The notes: generated by a model from the sequence alone, not told the origin. 64,000 nucleotides of DNA from Nesterenkonia sp. PF2B19 (GCF_001758425.2 NZ_MDSS02000002.1:62001-126000), one strand, 5' to 3'. Shown: positions 9,377 through 21,426, counted from the stretch's first letter. Numbers and translations are program-made.

Positions 9377-9407
9377 TTGTCTTTATTACTGCTCAGTATC
9401 TTAGACT
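9377..9407. promoter_or_regulatory. Divergent promoter region with 12-bp palindromic operator candidate
   Basis: The 117-base gap between fadA and the acyl-CoA oxidase gene is AT-richer than its surroundings. It holds TTGTCT (9377-9382), a possible -35 for the plus strand, and TAGACT (9402-9407), a possible -10 with a rather long 19-base spacer. Between them is the palindrome TACTGCTCAGTA at 9387-9398 (5-bp arms, two-base centre). A dimeric repressor of the TetR type bound there would cover both promoters. No regulator gene is adjacent. Confidence 0.5.
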
Positions 9408-9461
9408 ATCTGTGTTGATCATCACTGTCACACTCCCCACGCGGGCGTAAGGAGTCGGACC

Positions 9462-11557
9462 ATGAGTCAGACCACGAGTCACACCACCACTGACACTACT
9501 GAACACGAGGTGTCCTCACCATCCCTGGACACCGGTCTCCTCGAGGAGGTTCTGCTCGGACGGTGGGCGGACACCCGCCGAGTCTCTCGCGCCCTCGCCG
9601 CCGAGGACCGGTTCCATAAGATCGAGGGCCTGACCAAGGAGCAGCACCGCGAGCGCGTGCTCGGTCAGCTCCACGAGCTCGTCGCCGCCGATGCGGTCCA
9701 CCGCGCTTCCCGAAGGAGTTCGGGGGCCAGGACGCGCCGGGCGGGAACATCGCCGCCTTCGAGGAGCTCGTCACCGCCGACCCCTCGCTCCAGATCAAGG
9801 CGGGCGTCCAGTGGGGACTGTTCGGCTCCGCCGTGCTGCATCTCGGCACCGAGGAGCATCACCGACGCTTCCTGCCGGGCATCATGGACCTCAGCGTGCC
9901 GGGCGCCTTCGCGATGACGGAGATCGGCCACGGCTCGGACGTGGCCTCCATCGGCACCACGGCGACCTACGACCCGGCCGCCGATGAGTTCGTGCTCCAC
10001 ACGCCGTTCACGGCAGCCACCAAGCGGTTCCTCGGCAACGCCGCCGTGGACGGCAAGGACGCGGTCGTCTTCGCCCAGCTCATCACAGGGGGCGTGAACC
10101 ACGGGGTGCACTGCTTCTACTGCCACCTGCGGGACGACGACGGCCAGCCGCTGCCGGGCATCACCATCTGGGACGACGGCCAGAAGGGCGGCCTCAATGG
10201 GATCGACAACGGTCGGATCGCCTTCGACTCGATCCGGATCCCGCGCACCTACCTGCTCAACCGTTATGGGGACGTCGCCGCCGACGGCACCTACACCTCC
10301 TCCATCGAGAGCCCCGGCCGCCGGTTCTTCACCATGATCGGCACCCTGGTCCAGGGGCGCGTCTCGCTGTCCGGCGCCTCAGTGGCGGCCTCCAAGCTGG
10401 CCCTGATCGGCGCCGTCACCTACGGCAACCAGCGGCGCCAGTTCAACGCCTCCTCCCCCGTGGAGGAGGAGGTCATCATGGACTACCAGCTGCACCAGCG
10501 CCGGCTGATCCCTCGCCTGGCCACCACCGTCGCACTGACCTTCGCCCAGGAGAAGCTCCTGGCGAAGTTCGAGGACGTGTTCTCCGGCGCCGACGACTCC
10601 GACGAGAACCGCCAGGAGCTCGAGACGCTGGCCGCGGCCATCAAGCCGATCGCCACCTGGCACGCCCTGGACACGCTGCAGGAGGCCCGTGAGGCGTGCG
10701 GTGGAGCAGGGTTCATCGCGGAGAACCGTTTCGCGACGCTCCGCGCGGACCTCGACATCTACGTCACGTTCGAGGGTGACAACAACGTGCTGCTGCAGCT
10801 GGTGGCCAAGCGGCTGCTCAGCGACTTCGCCGCCGAGTTCAAGGACGCCGACGTCGGGGCGCTGTCCCGGTACGTGGCCTCGCAGGCCCAGTCGACGGTG
10901 CTGCACCGCTTCGGCCTGCGGCGGGCGATCCAGTCCGTGCAGGACACCGGCGACGAGCGTCGCAGCGCGAACTGGTTCAAGCAGACCGAGGTGCAGCGGG
11001 ATCTGCTCACCGACCGGGTCCGGCAGATGGTCACCGATGTGGCCGGGGAGCTGCGGAGCGTGGCCCGCAAGCCCGCCGCCGAGCAGGCCGCCACCTTCAA
11101 CGAGCACCAGCACGAGATCATCCAGGCGGCGACGGCCCACGCCGAGCTCCTCATCTGGGAGTCCTTCACCGAGGCGCTGGACGGAGTGGAGCACGCGGGG
11201 ACCCGTCAGGTGCTGACCTGGCTGCGCGACGTCTACACGCTGACCAGGATCGAGGAGAACCTGGACTGGTATCTGCTCAACGGCCGGATCTCCTCCCAGA
11301 GGGCCCGCACGCTGAGCCCCTACATCAACCGGCTGCTGGCCCGCCTGCGCCCGCTGGCGCAGGACATCGTGGACTCGTTCGGCTACACCGCCGATCATGT
11401 GCGCATGGAGGTCGCATCCGGTGCCGAGCAGCTGCGTCAGGAGGAAGCGATGGAGCACTACCGCGTGCTCCGCGCCTCTTCGGACGCACCCGTGGACGAG
11501 AAGATCCTGCTCAAGCGGCGCCAGCAGGAGCGTCGGGGGCGACGCACGGAACGCTGA
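9462..11557 (+). CDS. Acyl-CoA oxidase/dehydrogenase family protein (frameshifted)
   Basis: Predicted FAD enzyme that introduces the first double bond in fatty acyl-CoA oxidation, about 698 residues when repaired. The reading frame breaks at about 9705: the first 81 codons run in one frame, then FPKEFGGQDAPGGN onward continues in another, consistent with one missing base. Family signs are TEIGHGSDV in the mid region and an ACOX-like C-terminal part, CGGAGF...NRF followed by TFEGDNNVLLQLVAKRLL. Start has AAGGAG eight bases upstream. It is divergent from the thiolase operon. The ACOX-like C-terminus makes oxidase likelier than a plain FadE dehydrogenase, but the electron acceptor is not certain. 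Confidence 0.85.
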
Positions 11558-11580
11558 GGCTCGGAGACGGGGCGGGCAGG

Positions 11581-11640
11581 GCCGCACAGAGCCGGACTGG
11601 GCTGCACAGAGCCGGACTGGGCTGCACAGGGCCGGACCGG
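11581..11640. repeat. Three tandem 20-bp direct repeats
   Basis: Three adjacent copies with period 20, each of the form GCYGCACAGRGCCGGACYGG; copies 1 and 2 differ at one base and copy 3 at a few. They fill the gap between the acyl-CoA oxidase stop and the pepN promoter and do not code. Confidence 0.85.
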
Positions 11641-11654
11641 GGTCGCGACCCGGC

Positions 11655-11684
11655 TTTGCCCGCCCCGTCGGATGCGGCTTGAAT
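11655..11684 (+). promoter_or_regulatory. Promoter for leaderless pepN transcript
   Basis: TTTGCC (11655-11660), an 18-base spacer and TTGAAT (11679-11684) end six bases before the pepN ATG. No ribosome binding site is present. Confidence 0.4.
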
Positions 11685-11690
11685 GGGGTC

Positions 11691-14382
<2,692 letters not shown>

Positions 14383-14392
14383 ACCGGGCTCA

Positions 14393-14477
14393 GCAGAACC
14401 GGGCTGGGCTGGGCGGGACTGGGCAGAACCGGGCTGGGAGGACCCTGGGCTGACCAGTCCTCGGCTGATCAGTCCTC
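14393..14477. repeat. Direct repeats after pepN
   Basis: GCAGAACCGGGCTGGG occurs at 14393-14408 and 14423-14438 (period 30). A 15-base near-repeat GGCTGAYCAGTCCTC then occurs twice in tandem at 14448-14477. Non-coding, directly downstream of the pepN stop. Confidence 0.75.
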
Positions 14478-14496
14478 GCCCCTGCGGCCCGCAGAA

Positions 14497-14558
14497 GATC
14501 GTCTCTCCGTGAGAGATCGCCCCCTGATTCGGCGACGATCTCTCACGGAGAGACGATC
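14497..14558. terminator. Perfect 23-bp inverted repeat between pepN and tatC
   Basis: Arms at 14497-14519 and 14536-14558 are exact reverse complements, separated by 16 bases. Each arm also contains its own small dyad (TCTCTC-CGT-GAGAGA). It lies ten bases past the tatC stop on the minus strand and between convergent genes, so a bidirectional terminator is the simplest role. A second small dyad (CTGCGG-C-CCGCAG, 14482-14494) sits beside it. Confidence 0.65.
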
Positions 14559-14568
14559 CGCACCCCGC

Positions 14569-15420
14569 TCAGGTGCGGGTGATGAGATCCTCGGTGGCGG
14601 CCTCGCGAGCGGCCACCCGCTTCTCCCGGCGCTTGTCATTGAGCAGACACAGCACGATCGCGACCCCGAAGAGGACCACGAGCGGACCGGCGATGAAGAA
14701 CATGGTGATCGCATCGCCGCCGGGGGCCGCCATGGCCGAGATCAGCGCGATGAACATCAGGGTCCCCCGCCAGCTCTTGAGGACCCGACGCCCGGTGATC
14801 AGCCCCATCATGTTCACTCCCACCAGGATCACCGGGATGACCATCGCGACCCCGAAGGCCAGGAAGAGGTGCAGCACGAAGGTGAAATAGACGTCCGGAG
14901 CGATGATGTTCGACGTGCCCTCGGGGTTCAGGGTGAAGAAGAATCGGATGGCCTGCGGCAGGACCACGTAGGCCAGGCCGATGCCGATCACGAACAGCGG
15001 CACCGAGGCGGCGATGAACCCCAGGGCGTAGCGCTTCTCCTTCTTCTGCAGCCCGGGCATGATGAAGGCCCACAGCTGGTAGAGCCACACCGGCGAGGAG
15101 ATCACGATCCCGACGAACAGCGAGATGCGGATCATCAGGTCCAGCGGCTGGCCGACCGTGTTGAAGGCGATCTCGGTGCTGCGGTCCACATCGTCGAAAC
15201 CGATGACCGGCGCGCTCAGCAGCGCGAAGATCGTGTCATAGAGGAAGAACCCCGCGACGGCACCGACCACGATCCCCAGGCAGGCCTTGATGAGCCGATT
15301 GCGGAGTTCGCGCAGATGCTCCTTCAGGGGCATCTTCCCCTCAGGGTCTCTGCGGCGTCTCGACTTCCTGCGACGTCGTGGCGATGAGGTGCGGGGAGCG
15401 TCGTCGTGCGTCCCTGCCAT
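14569..15420 (-). CDS. tatC: Sec-independent protein translocase TatC
   Basis: A 283-residue polytopic inner-membrane receptor for twin-arginine signal peptides. The cytoplasmic N-terminal MPLKEHLRELRNRL motif with its conserved Glu is present at about residues 29-42, followed by six predicted transmembrane helices. The first ~28 residues are an unusual Arg/Ser-rich leader and the C-terminus is a charged tail. It follows tatA by six bases, forming the tatAC unit at the end of the pafBC operon, a conserved actinobacterial arrangement. Confidence 0.95.
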   Translation of the reverse strand: MAGTHDDAPRTSSPRRRRKSRRRRDPEGKMPLKEHLRELRNRLIKACLGIVVGAVAGFFLYDTIFALLSAPVIGFDDVDRSTEIAFNTVGQPLDLMIRISLFVGIVISSPVWLYQLWAFIMPGLQKKEKRYALGFIAASVPLFVIGIGLAYVVLPQAIRFFFTLNPEGTSNIIAPDVYFTFVLHLFLAFGVAMVIPVILVGVNMMGLITGRRVLKSWRGTLMFIALISAMAAPGGDAITMFFIAGPLVVLFGVAIVLCLLNDKRREKRVAAREAATEDLITRT

Positions 15421-15426
15421 CGGTCC

Positions 15427-15687
15427 TCAGGCGTGGTCGCGGCGGTGCTGTGAGCTGCCGCGCGGGGTGTCGGTGGGGTCCACCACACGGCCCTCCACCG
15501 CGGGACGCTCGGCGTCGCCGGTCTCGGGGTCCTTGGAGTCAGACTCGTCCTGCATCGTGCGGACCTCGGATTTGAAGATCCTCATCGACTGACCCACGGA
15601 CTTGGCCAGCTGTGGAAGCTTCGGCGCACCGAACAGCAGGATGATGAGCAGGGCGATGATGGCGATCTGCCAACCGGTGATGTTCAT
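15427..15687 (-). CDS. tatA: Twin-arginine translocase subunit TatA
   Basis: An 86-residue protein with one N-terminal transmembrane helix (about residues 5-20), the FGAPKLPQLAKSVGQS hinge and amphipathic helix, and an acidic soluble tail. It oligomerises to form the Tat pore. Its ATG overlaps the pafBC stop in an ATGA arrangement, implying translational coupling. Confidence 0.95.
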   Translation of the reverse strand: MNITGWQIAIIALLIILLFGAPKLPQLAKSVGQSMRIFKSEVRTMQDESDSKDPETGDAERPAVEGRVVDPTDTPRGSSQHRRDHA

Positions 15688-18031
15688 GGAGTGCGTCCTT
15701 TCGTCTGGCCCCCAGGATACTCCACCGAGCTGGACACACCGTCGCCCAGGGCCGCCAGCCCCCGTTCGGCTCGACGCACGACCTCCCCGGCAAGCTCCTC
15801 CGGCTGCAGCACGGTGACGTCGCCCCCGGAGCGCAGCGCCAGATCGACGGCGATGGACCCGCTGCGCAGGGCGACCTCCACCGTCCGCGCGCCGTCCTCT
15901 CCCCAGACCTCCCGCACGGGCGCCCAGGCATCAGCGTCGGCCGCCGCCGAGGGGGCGAAGCGCAGGATCACGAGCTCGTCATCGCGACGACGAGGGACCT
16001 CCGGGCGGCGCGCAGGCTCGGTCGCGAGCGCGCGGGCCTGATCGCTCAGCGGCGTGTCCGGCATCGGCGTCAGGTCCAGCACCCGGCCGAGCAGGAAGTT
16101 CCGCTCCCCCTCCACCGACCGGCACCAGGCCCGCAGGTAGGTGCGGGCGCCGTCGTGCAGCAGCGTCACGGGGTCCACGACGCGACGGGTCCGGCGGTTC
16201 TGGACATCTTCGTAGAGGAGTTCGACGGCGTGCTCGCCGTCGAGGGCCTCGCGCAGAACGGCCTCGTGGCCGAACTCGTCGGCGCTCTGCCAGGCCACAC
16301 TCAGCTCGGCGGCAGTGGCGTCGAGCTCAGCCGGAACGATCGCACGGATCCTGTCGCGCAGGCGCGCGGCGGCCTGCCGGACCGGCTCGGTGTCCGGATC
16401 CTGGGAGGCGATGAGACCCTCCAGGGCGATCAGCACCGAGAGCGCCTGCGGTGCGGTCAGCCGCAGCGGACGCCCCAGCGTGTCCTGAAGCCGCGGGCCC
16501 GGCAGGGCGATGCGGATGACCGGGTCCTCTGCCAGCAGCTGCTTCTCGAACACGCGACGCGTCAGCGGAAGCTCTGGGTCGATGTCGATGTAGTGCCCGA
16601 ACTGCGCGGAATCGAAGGCGGCCGACTGCTGCAGGGAGAGAAGATCCCGGTGCAGCTGACGAGGCGTGATGCTGTAGCGCTCCAGCAGATCGCTGGCCCG
16701 TGCACCGCCGGTGGCGTGCAGGTAGGCGGCCATCGACATGACCCGGGCGATCTTCGCTCCGGCGTCGTTGGTCGTCGAGGTCCGCGGCGCCCTCAGCTCC
16801 TCCGCCGGAACCGGGCTGTCCCGATGCGCCCGGCGCACAGCTTCCAGGTGACGCCGGACCAGCGCCGTGAGTCGCTCCCCGGAGAGCACCCGGACCCGCG
16901 GCAGCGCGACGGCGATCTTCCCCAGGAAGCTGTCGTGGAGCGTGGTCTCGACCGTAAGTCGGACAGCTTCGTCGTGGGACGCCTCAGAAGACACAGGATC
17001 GTGACGCGCATGCGGCAGGAAGGTGGCCGCGACGTCGGCGTCGGCCTCCAGCTCCACCGTCTCCGTCCCGTGGGCCGGGCCGAGGGTCTCGAGCTGCTCG
17101 CGGGTCACCTGCGGGGGGTCGATGCGGCCGTCGGCGATCTGCTCCAGGACGGTCCTGATGGAATCGTCCGGCGCCGTGAGCCGGGTGATGTCGCCACGGA
17201 TGCGGTCCAATCGGTAGACACGGACGGCGTCGCGGTCAAGATCGTGGCCCACCAGATACCAGCCGCCGCGGGAGCCTACGCCCAACGGCACCGTGCGGCG
17301 CTGTTGGGCGCGATGCCGGCCTCGCGGACTGTAGGTGAACGCCACTGCCGCAGTCGTCAGGGAGTCGGCGAGGGTCCCGAGGTGGTCGAGCACGTGGTCG
17401 TCGGCCAGACCCAGTCTCACCGATGCCGGAGGCGGCAGAGCGCCGGGCGTGGGCGCCTCCGGATCGCAGTCGAAGCGGCCGCGGCACGGTCGCCCGCCGG
17501 CTCCGAGGCCTGCAGGGCCGTCAGCGCGCCGGCGGCCTGCCGTATGGCCGCCTGTGCCCGGGTCCCGCTCCACAGCAGCTCGGCGTGTCGCAGGGCGATG
17601 ACCTCGTCCGCCGGAATCCGCAACGGGGGCAGCCCGTGGGCCTCCGGATCGATGACGTAGCGGAAGTCGTGGTCACCGCCGTGGCCGTCCCGCCCCTCGT
17701 CCTCGGAACCCAGGGACGTGATGTCGATGCCGAGCCGCCGCAGCGTCCGCTTGTCCCGGTTGAACTGCTGCTCGAAGGCCTCCCGGGAGGTCTCGCCCTC
17801 GGGACGGTAGTGCTCGACCCGCTCCCGGATCTCTGCCTTGGAGAGGCCCACGGGGGCGGCGTCGATCAGCGTCGCCGCCAGCGAGAGCGCGCGGCTGACG
17901 CCGGTGTCGGCGAAGGCGTCCTGTCGCTCCGCCTCAGGAGCATGCGGCGTCGTCCCGTAGACGAAGCCCCCCTGCCCCTCGGCGCCGATCCGGTCCGGCC
18001 CGCCTCGGCTGCGGTGGCGATACCCGACCAC
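15684..18031 (-). CDS. pafBC: PafBC fusion, WYL-domain transcriptional regulator (frameshifted)
   Basis: PafB and PafC fused in one reading unit of about 782 residues. Each half has a winged-helix DNA-binding region and a WYL ligand domain. The N-terminal (PafB) wHTH reads LSKAEIRERVEHYRPEGETS; a second HTH region (PafC) follows in mid protein. The frame changes at about 17477 within a GC-rich run, consistent with one missing base; resumption is at FDCDPEAPTPG. In mycobacteria PafBC activates the LexA/RecA-independent DNA damage response, and the two genes are reported fused in Arthrobacter relatives. GTG start lies six bases after the FKBP stop; the stop overlaps tatA. Confidence 0.88.
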
Positions 18032-18037
18032 GGCGGA

Positions 18038-18442
18038 TCAGCCGGCTCGACGGACGCGGACCAGGTCGACCACGAAGATCAGGGTCTCGTTCGGCCCGAT
18101 GGCCGCACCGGCGCCACGCTCGCCGTATGCCAGGTGCGGCGGGATCTCCAGACGCCGCCGAGCGCCCTCCTTCATCCCGATCAGCCCCTGGTCCCAGCCT
18201 GCGATGACCTGTCCGACGCCGGCCGTGAAGTCCAACGGCTGGCCACGGTTCCAGGAGGCGTCGAACTCCTCGCCGGTGGACCAGGACACCCCCACGTAGT
18301 GGCACGACACCTGGTCGCCCGGCTCGACGGCGCGGCCGCCGCCGGGGATGAGCTCCTCGACGACGAGCTCCTCAGGCGGAGTGTCTCCGGGGAAGTCGAT
18401 CTCCGGGCGTGTGCGGTCGTAGGTGCGCTGACCGAAAGACAT
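18038..18442 (-). CDS. FKBP-type peptidyl-prolyl isomerase, single domain
   Basis: A 134-residue cytoplasmic proline isomerase. Conserved elements: VSCHYVG, GEEFDASWNRGQPLDFTAGV, QVIAGWDQGLIGMKEGARRRLEIPP and LAYGERGAG...LIFVVDLV. The frame extends 19 codons further upstream, but ATG 18442 has GGAGAGGAAA in the right place. The gene sits between the FKBP lipoprotein and pafBC, the usual pafA-FKBP-pafBC order in actinobacteria. Confidence 0.94.
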   Translation of the reverse strand: MSFGQRTYDRTRPEIDFPGDTPPEELVVEELIPGGGRAVEPGDQVSCHYVGVSWSTGEEFDASWNRGQPLDFTAGVGQVIAGWDQGLIGMKEGARRRLEIPPHLAYGERGAGAAIGPNETLIFVVDLVRVRRAG

Positions 18443-18512
18443 AGGTGCTGTTTCCTCTCCGACAGGGATCTTCTGCATCCAGCCTATCGGAGACCGCACA
18501 GCAGAGACGGCA

Positions 18513-18554
18513 CACGCCCCGGGGCCGGACCATCAGGTCGGGCCCCGGGGCGTG
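18513..18554 (-). terminator. Hairpin between the two FKBP genes
   Basis: A perfect 14-bp stem (CACGCCCCGGGGCC and complement) extended by further pairs after one mismatch, loop ATCA. It lies 63 bases past the FKBP lipoprotein stop, so it probably ends that transcript and gives the downstream FKBP its own promoter. Confidence 0.7.
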
Positions 18555-18616
18555 GGATCGTCAGGGTCGGGTCCTCACGGAGCGCCCGTCACGCGCCGGC
18601 GGCCGCGGGGCCCCTC

Positions 18617-19816
18617 TCACTCGTCGTCGTCGCCGGCATCGTCCTCAGCGTCGTCCTCAGCCTCATCCTCAGCGTCGCCCTCAGCATCGGCGTCGTCGGC
18701 TCCGCTCTCCGCGGCGCCCTGCTCCTCGAGCATCTCCTGGAGCTCCTCAAGCTCCTCCTCGCTGAGCTCCGGCTGCTCGGGCATCTCCTGCTGCGTCTGC
18801 TCCGGCATGGGTGCGGCCTCGATGACGTCGACGACGAAGATCAGGGTCTCGTCCTGGAGCTCGTGGCCCTCGGACTCCCCGTAGCCCTCCTCCGGCGGGA
18901 TGACCAGCAGCACGCGGTCACCGACATGCTTGCCTTCCAGACCCTCGGCCCATCCGGCGACCAGGTTGTCCAGCGGGAAGCTCGCGGGCGGTGCCGGCGG
19001 GGTCTCCTCCCCCTCGGCCTCGTCCTCGGAGTCGTCGGCGTCATCGGCCTCATCGTCCTCATCGGCCTCATCGGCCTCATCGTCCTCCGCGGCCCCGGCG
19101 GTCACACCGGGCCAGGCCGAGTCGAAGACCTCGCCGTCGGACCACTTCCACCCGGTGTAGCGGACCACGACCTGGTCGGTGGCGCCGATCTCTTCGCCGT
19201 CGCCGGCGATCAGCACCTCGCTCGCGGTCTCCTCGGGGGCGTCCTCGTCGTCGCCGGGCGCCTCGGCGAGCTCGGGAGCCTCGCCCTCCACAGACGTGAT
19301 CTCCGGGAGGTCGCCGCTCTGCTCCTGCTCCTCACCGGTGGCATAGGCGGGAACCTGATCATCGATGCGCAGGATGATCAACGAGTCGACGCCGCCCGTC
19401 TCCGGCGTTCCCGGCTCGTAGAGGGCCAGATCGGAGCCGACGGTCGCGCCCGTCTCCATGAGCGAATCGTAGATGAACTCGCTCTGCTGCTCGATCATCG
19501 GCAGGAACAGCAAGGAGGGCAGATCCTCGCTGAAGTTCTCCTGCTGGACGGCACCGCTCGAGGGGTCCACCGTCGCCGAGGAGACGTGCAGGATCTGTTC
19601 CGGATCCAGTTCCTCGCCATCGCCCTGGGAGAGGATCACCGAGGACTCCTCGTCCGCCTCGACCGGGTTGCTGATCAGCACCTCCGGGACGCCTTCATCC
19701 GTGAAATGCAGGTCGATCCCCGACAGCGCTGAGGTGTCGCCGAGGCCGTCGCCGGAGCAGGCGGCCAGCAGCAGCACGGCAGGGGCGGCCAGGGCGGCGT
19801 GATGCTTCTTTCGCAC
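18617..19816 (-). CDS. FKBP-type isomerase lipoprotein with acidic insert
   Basis: A 399-residue secreted lipoprotein. GTG start with GGAGG nine bases upstream; lysine-rich n-region MRKKHH, hydrophobic stretch and lipobox LAAC around residues 16-19. The chain contains a degenerate FKBP-like domain followed by a second FKBP domain (VVVRYTGWKWSDGEVFDSAW...LIFVVDVIEAAP). Within that second domain, between VFDSAW and SFPLDNLVAGWAEGL, there is an insertion of about 40 residues made mostly of Asp, Glu and Ala. A Glu/Asp/Ala-rich tail of roughly 50 residues ends the protein. Likely an extracytoplasmic folding helper; very acidic composition suggests salt-adapted surroundings. Confidence 0.88.
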   Translation of the reverse strand: MRKKHHAALAAPAVLLLAACSGDGLGDTSALSGIDLHFTDEGVPEVLISNPVEADEESSVILSQGDGEELDPEQILHVSSATVDPSSGAVQQENFSEDLPSLLFLPMIEQQSEFIYDSLMETGATVGSDLALYEPGTPETGGVDSLIILRIDDQVPAYATGEEQEQSGDLPEITSVEGEAPELAEAPGDDEDAPEETASEVLIAGDGEEIGATDQVVVRYTGWKWSDGEVFDSAWPGVTAGAAEDDEADEADEDDEADDADDSEDEAEGEETPPAPPASFPLDNLVAGWAEGLEGKHVGDRVLLVIPPEEGYGESEGHELQDETLIFVVDVIEAAPMPEQTQQEMPEQPELSEEELEELQEMLEEQGAAESGADDADAEGDAEDEAEDDAEDDAGDDDE

Positions 19817-19941
19817 GAAGGGTGTCCTCCAGTGTTGATCGGGGCAGACGGTGGTCCCGCCAGTGTTCTCGCCAGGGTGAACTGTACAGGTTCCCGCTGG
19901 ACGGCCGCGTGCCGTTCCTCCGTGTCGAGCCCGTGCGCCGA

Positions 19942-21426
19942 TCACACCAGCGGGGGCTCGGGCGGTGCCGCGGGCTGTGTCCGCACGTAGCGCTCGCTGA
20001 GCGCCAGCGGCACCGACTGAGCCTCCCGCTCGGCGGGGTTCAGCTCGAGCAGCTCGCCGCCGAGGCGAGCCAGCAGCGTCTCGATCCGAGGGTCCTCGGT
20101 CACGAAGGGATCCTTGACCATGACCGCCTCCAAGGGGCGGTCCACCAGCTTGTGGTGGACCCAGTCCACGGTGTGGCCGACGCCGTGGGCACGAGCCGCT
20201 GAGAGGAAGCGCCCCCGGACGACGGCACGCGTCGTCGCGGGCGGGTCGGTGATCGCCCGACGCAGGCGGGCGTCGTCGAGCAGCCTCTCGGCGCGGCCCC
20301 GTCGGACCAGCAGGTGGAACAGGCCCCGTTCCGGGTGGATGTCATGGTAGGCGAAGTCGATCTGATCCAGCCGGGGCGCCCCGAGGTCGAGCCCTGAGCG
20401 GGCGGCGACCTCGTCGATCAGCCGCTTCTTGATGGCCCAGTCGATCTCCCGGTCGATGAGCGAGTGATCGCCGGTGGCGACCGCCTCCACGGCTCTGCCC
20501 CAGAGGTCGAGGACCTGCTCGACCCTGTCGTGGTGGGCTCCGTGCCGGGCGACGAAGCGGCGCGCCTTCTCGAGCAGAGCGGCCTGCACGTCCACAGCCG
20601 TCACGCGCTTGCCCTCGCGGGTGCGCACCGTCGCGCGCCCGGAGAGGTCGTGGCTGATGTGGCGGATCGCGCTGATCGGGTTCTCCAGCTCGTGGTCTCC
20701 CAGCGGCTGGCCGGCCTCGATCATGCGCAGGACGAGGTCTGTCGCACCGAAACGCACCAGCTGGGTGGTCTCCGACATGTTCGAGTCGCCCACGATCACA
20801 TGCAGCCGCCGATGCACCGACGCATCGGCATGCGGCTCGTCCCGGGTGTTGATGATCGGACGGGACCGGGTGGTGGCCGAGGAGATGCCCTCCCACATGT
20901 GGTCGGCACGCTGCGAGAAGGCGTAGTGCGCCGGTGCGTCCTCCGTCGCGGGGACGATGCGCCCGGCACCGGCGATGATCTGGCGGGTCACCAGGAAGGG
21001 CAGCAGCACGGTGGACAGTCGCCGGAAATGCGTGGTCCGAGGGATCAGGTAGTTCTCGTGCGAGCCGTAGGAATTGCCCTGCGAGTCGATGTTGTTCTTC
21101 AGCAGGTAGACCGATCCGGGAAGCCCGTCGGCGCCCATCGCCGCCTCGGCCCGCTGGCCGAGGTCATGCATGATCAGCTCCCCCGCCCGGTCCGAGGCGA
21201 TGAGGTCGAGCAGGTCATCACATTCGGCGGTGGCGTACTCCGGATGGGATCCGACGTCGAGGTAGAGCCGGGACCCGTTCGGAATGAAGACGTTCGAGCT
21301 GCGCCCCCAGTCGATCACCGGACGGAACAGGTACCGGGCGGCCTCGTCCGGCGCCAGTCCGCGACGTCCCTGGCCGTGGTGCGCCAGGCCGAACTCGGTC
21401 TCCACGCCGAAGACGCGACGCTCCAT
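19942..21426 (-). CDS. pafA: Pup--protein ligase PafA
   Basis: The 494-residue glutamine-synthetase-like ligase that joins the C-terminal glutamate of Pup to lysines of target proteins using ATP. The nucleotide/metal signature VETEFG with Glu9 is at the N-terminus, followed by the SRLYLDVGSHPEYATAEC strand and the [10 protein letters not shown]...RLHVIVGDSNMSE core. It starts only four bases after the pup stop, where prcB and prcA usually intervene, so pup and pafA are directly coupled here. Confidence 0.97.
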   Translation of the reverse strand: MERRVFGVETEFGLAHHGQGRRGLAPDEAARYLFRPVIDWGRSSNVFIPNGSRLYLDVGSHPEYATAECDDLLDLIASDRAGELIMHDLGQRAEAAMGADGLPGSVYLLKNNIDSQGNSYGSHENYLIPRTTHFRRLSTVLLPFLVTRQIIAGAGRIVPATEDAPAHYAFSQRADHMWEGISSATTRSRPIINTRDEPHADASVHRRLHVIVGDSNMSETTQLVRFGATDLVLRMIEAGQPLGDHELENPISAIRHISHDLSGRATVRTREGKRVTAVDVQAALLEKARRFVARHGAHHDRVEQVLDLWGRAVEAVATGDHSLIDREIDWAIKKRLIDEVAARSGLDLGAPRLDQIDFAYHDIHPERGLFHLLVRRGRAERLLDDARLRRAITDPPATTRAVVRGRFLSAARAHGVGHTVDWVHHKLVDRPLEAVMVKDPFVTEDPRIETLLARLGGELLELNPAEREAQSVPLALSERYVRTQPAAPPEPPLV

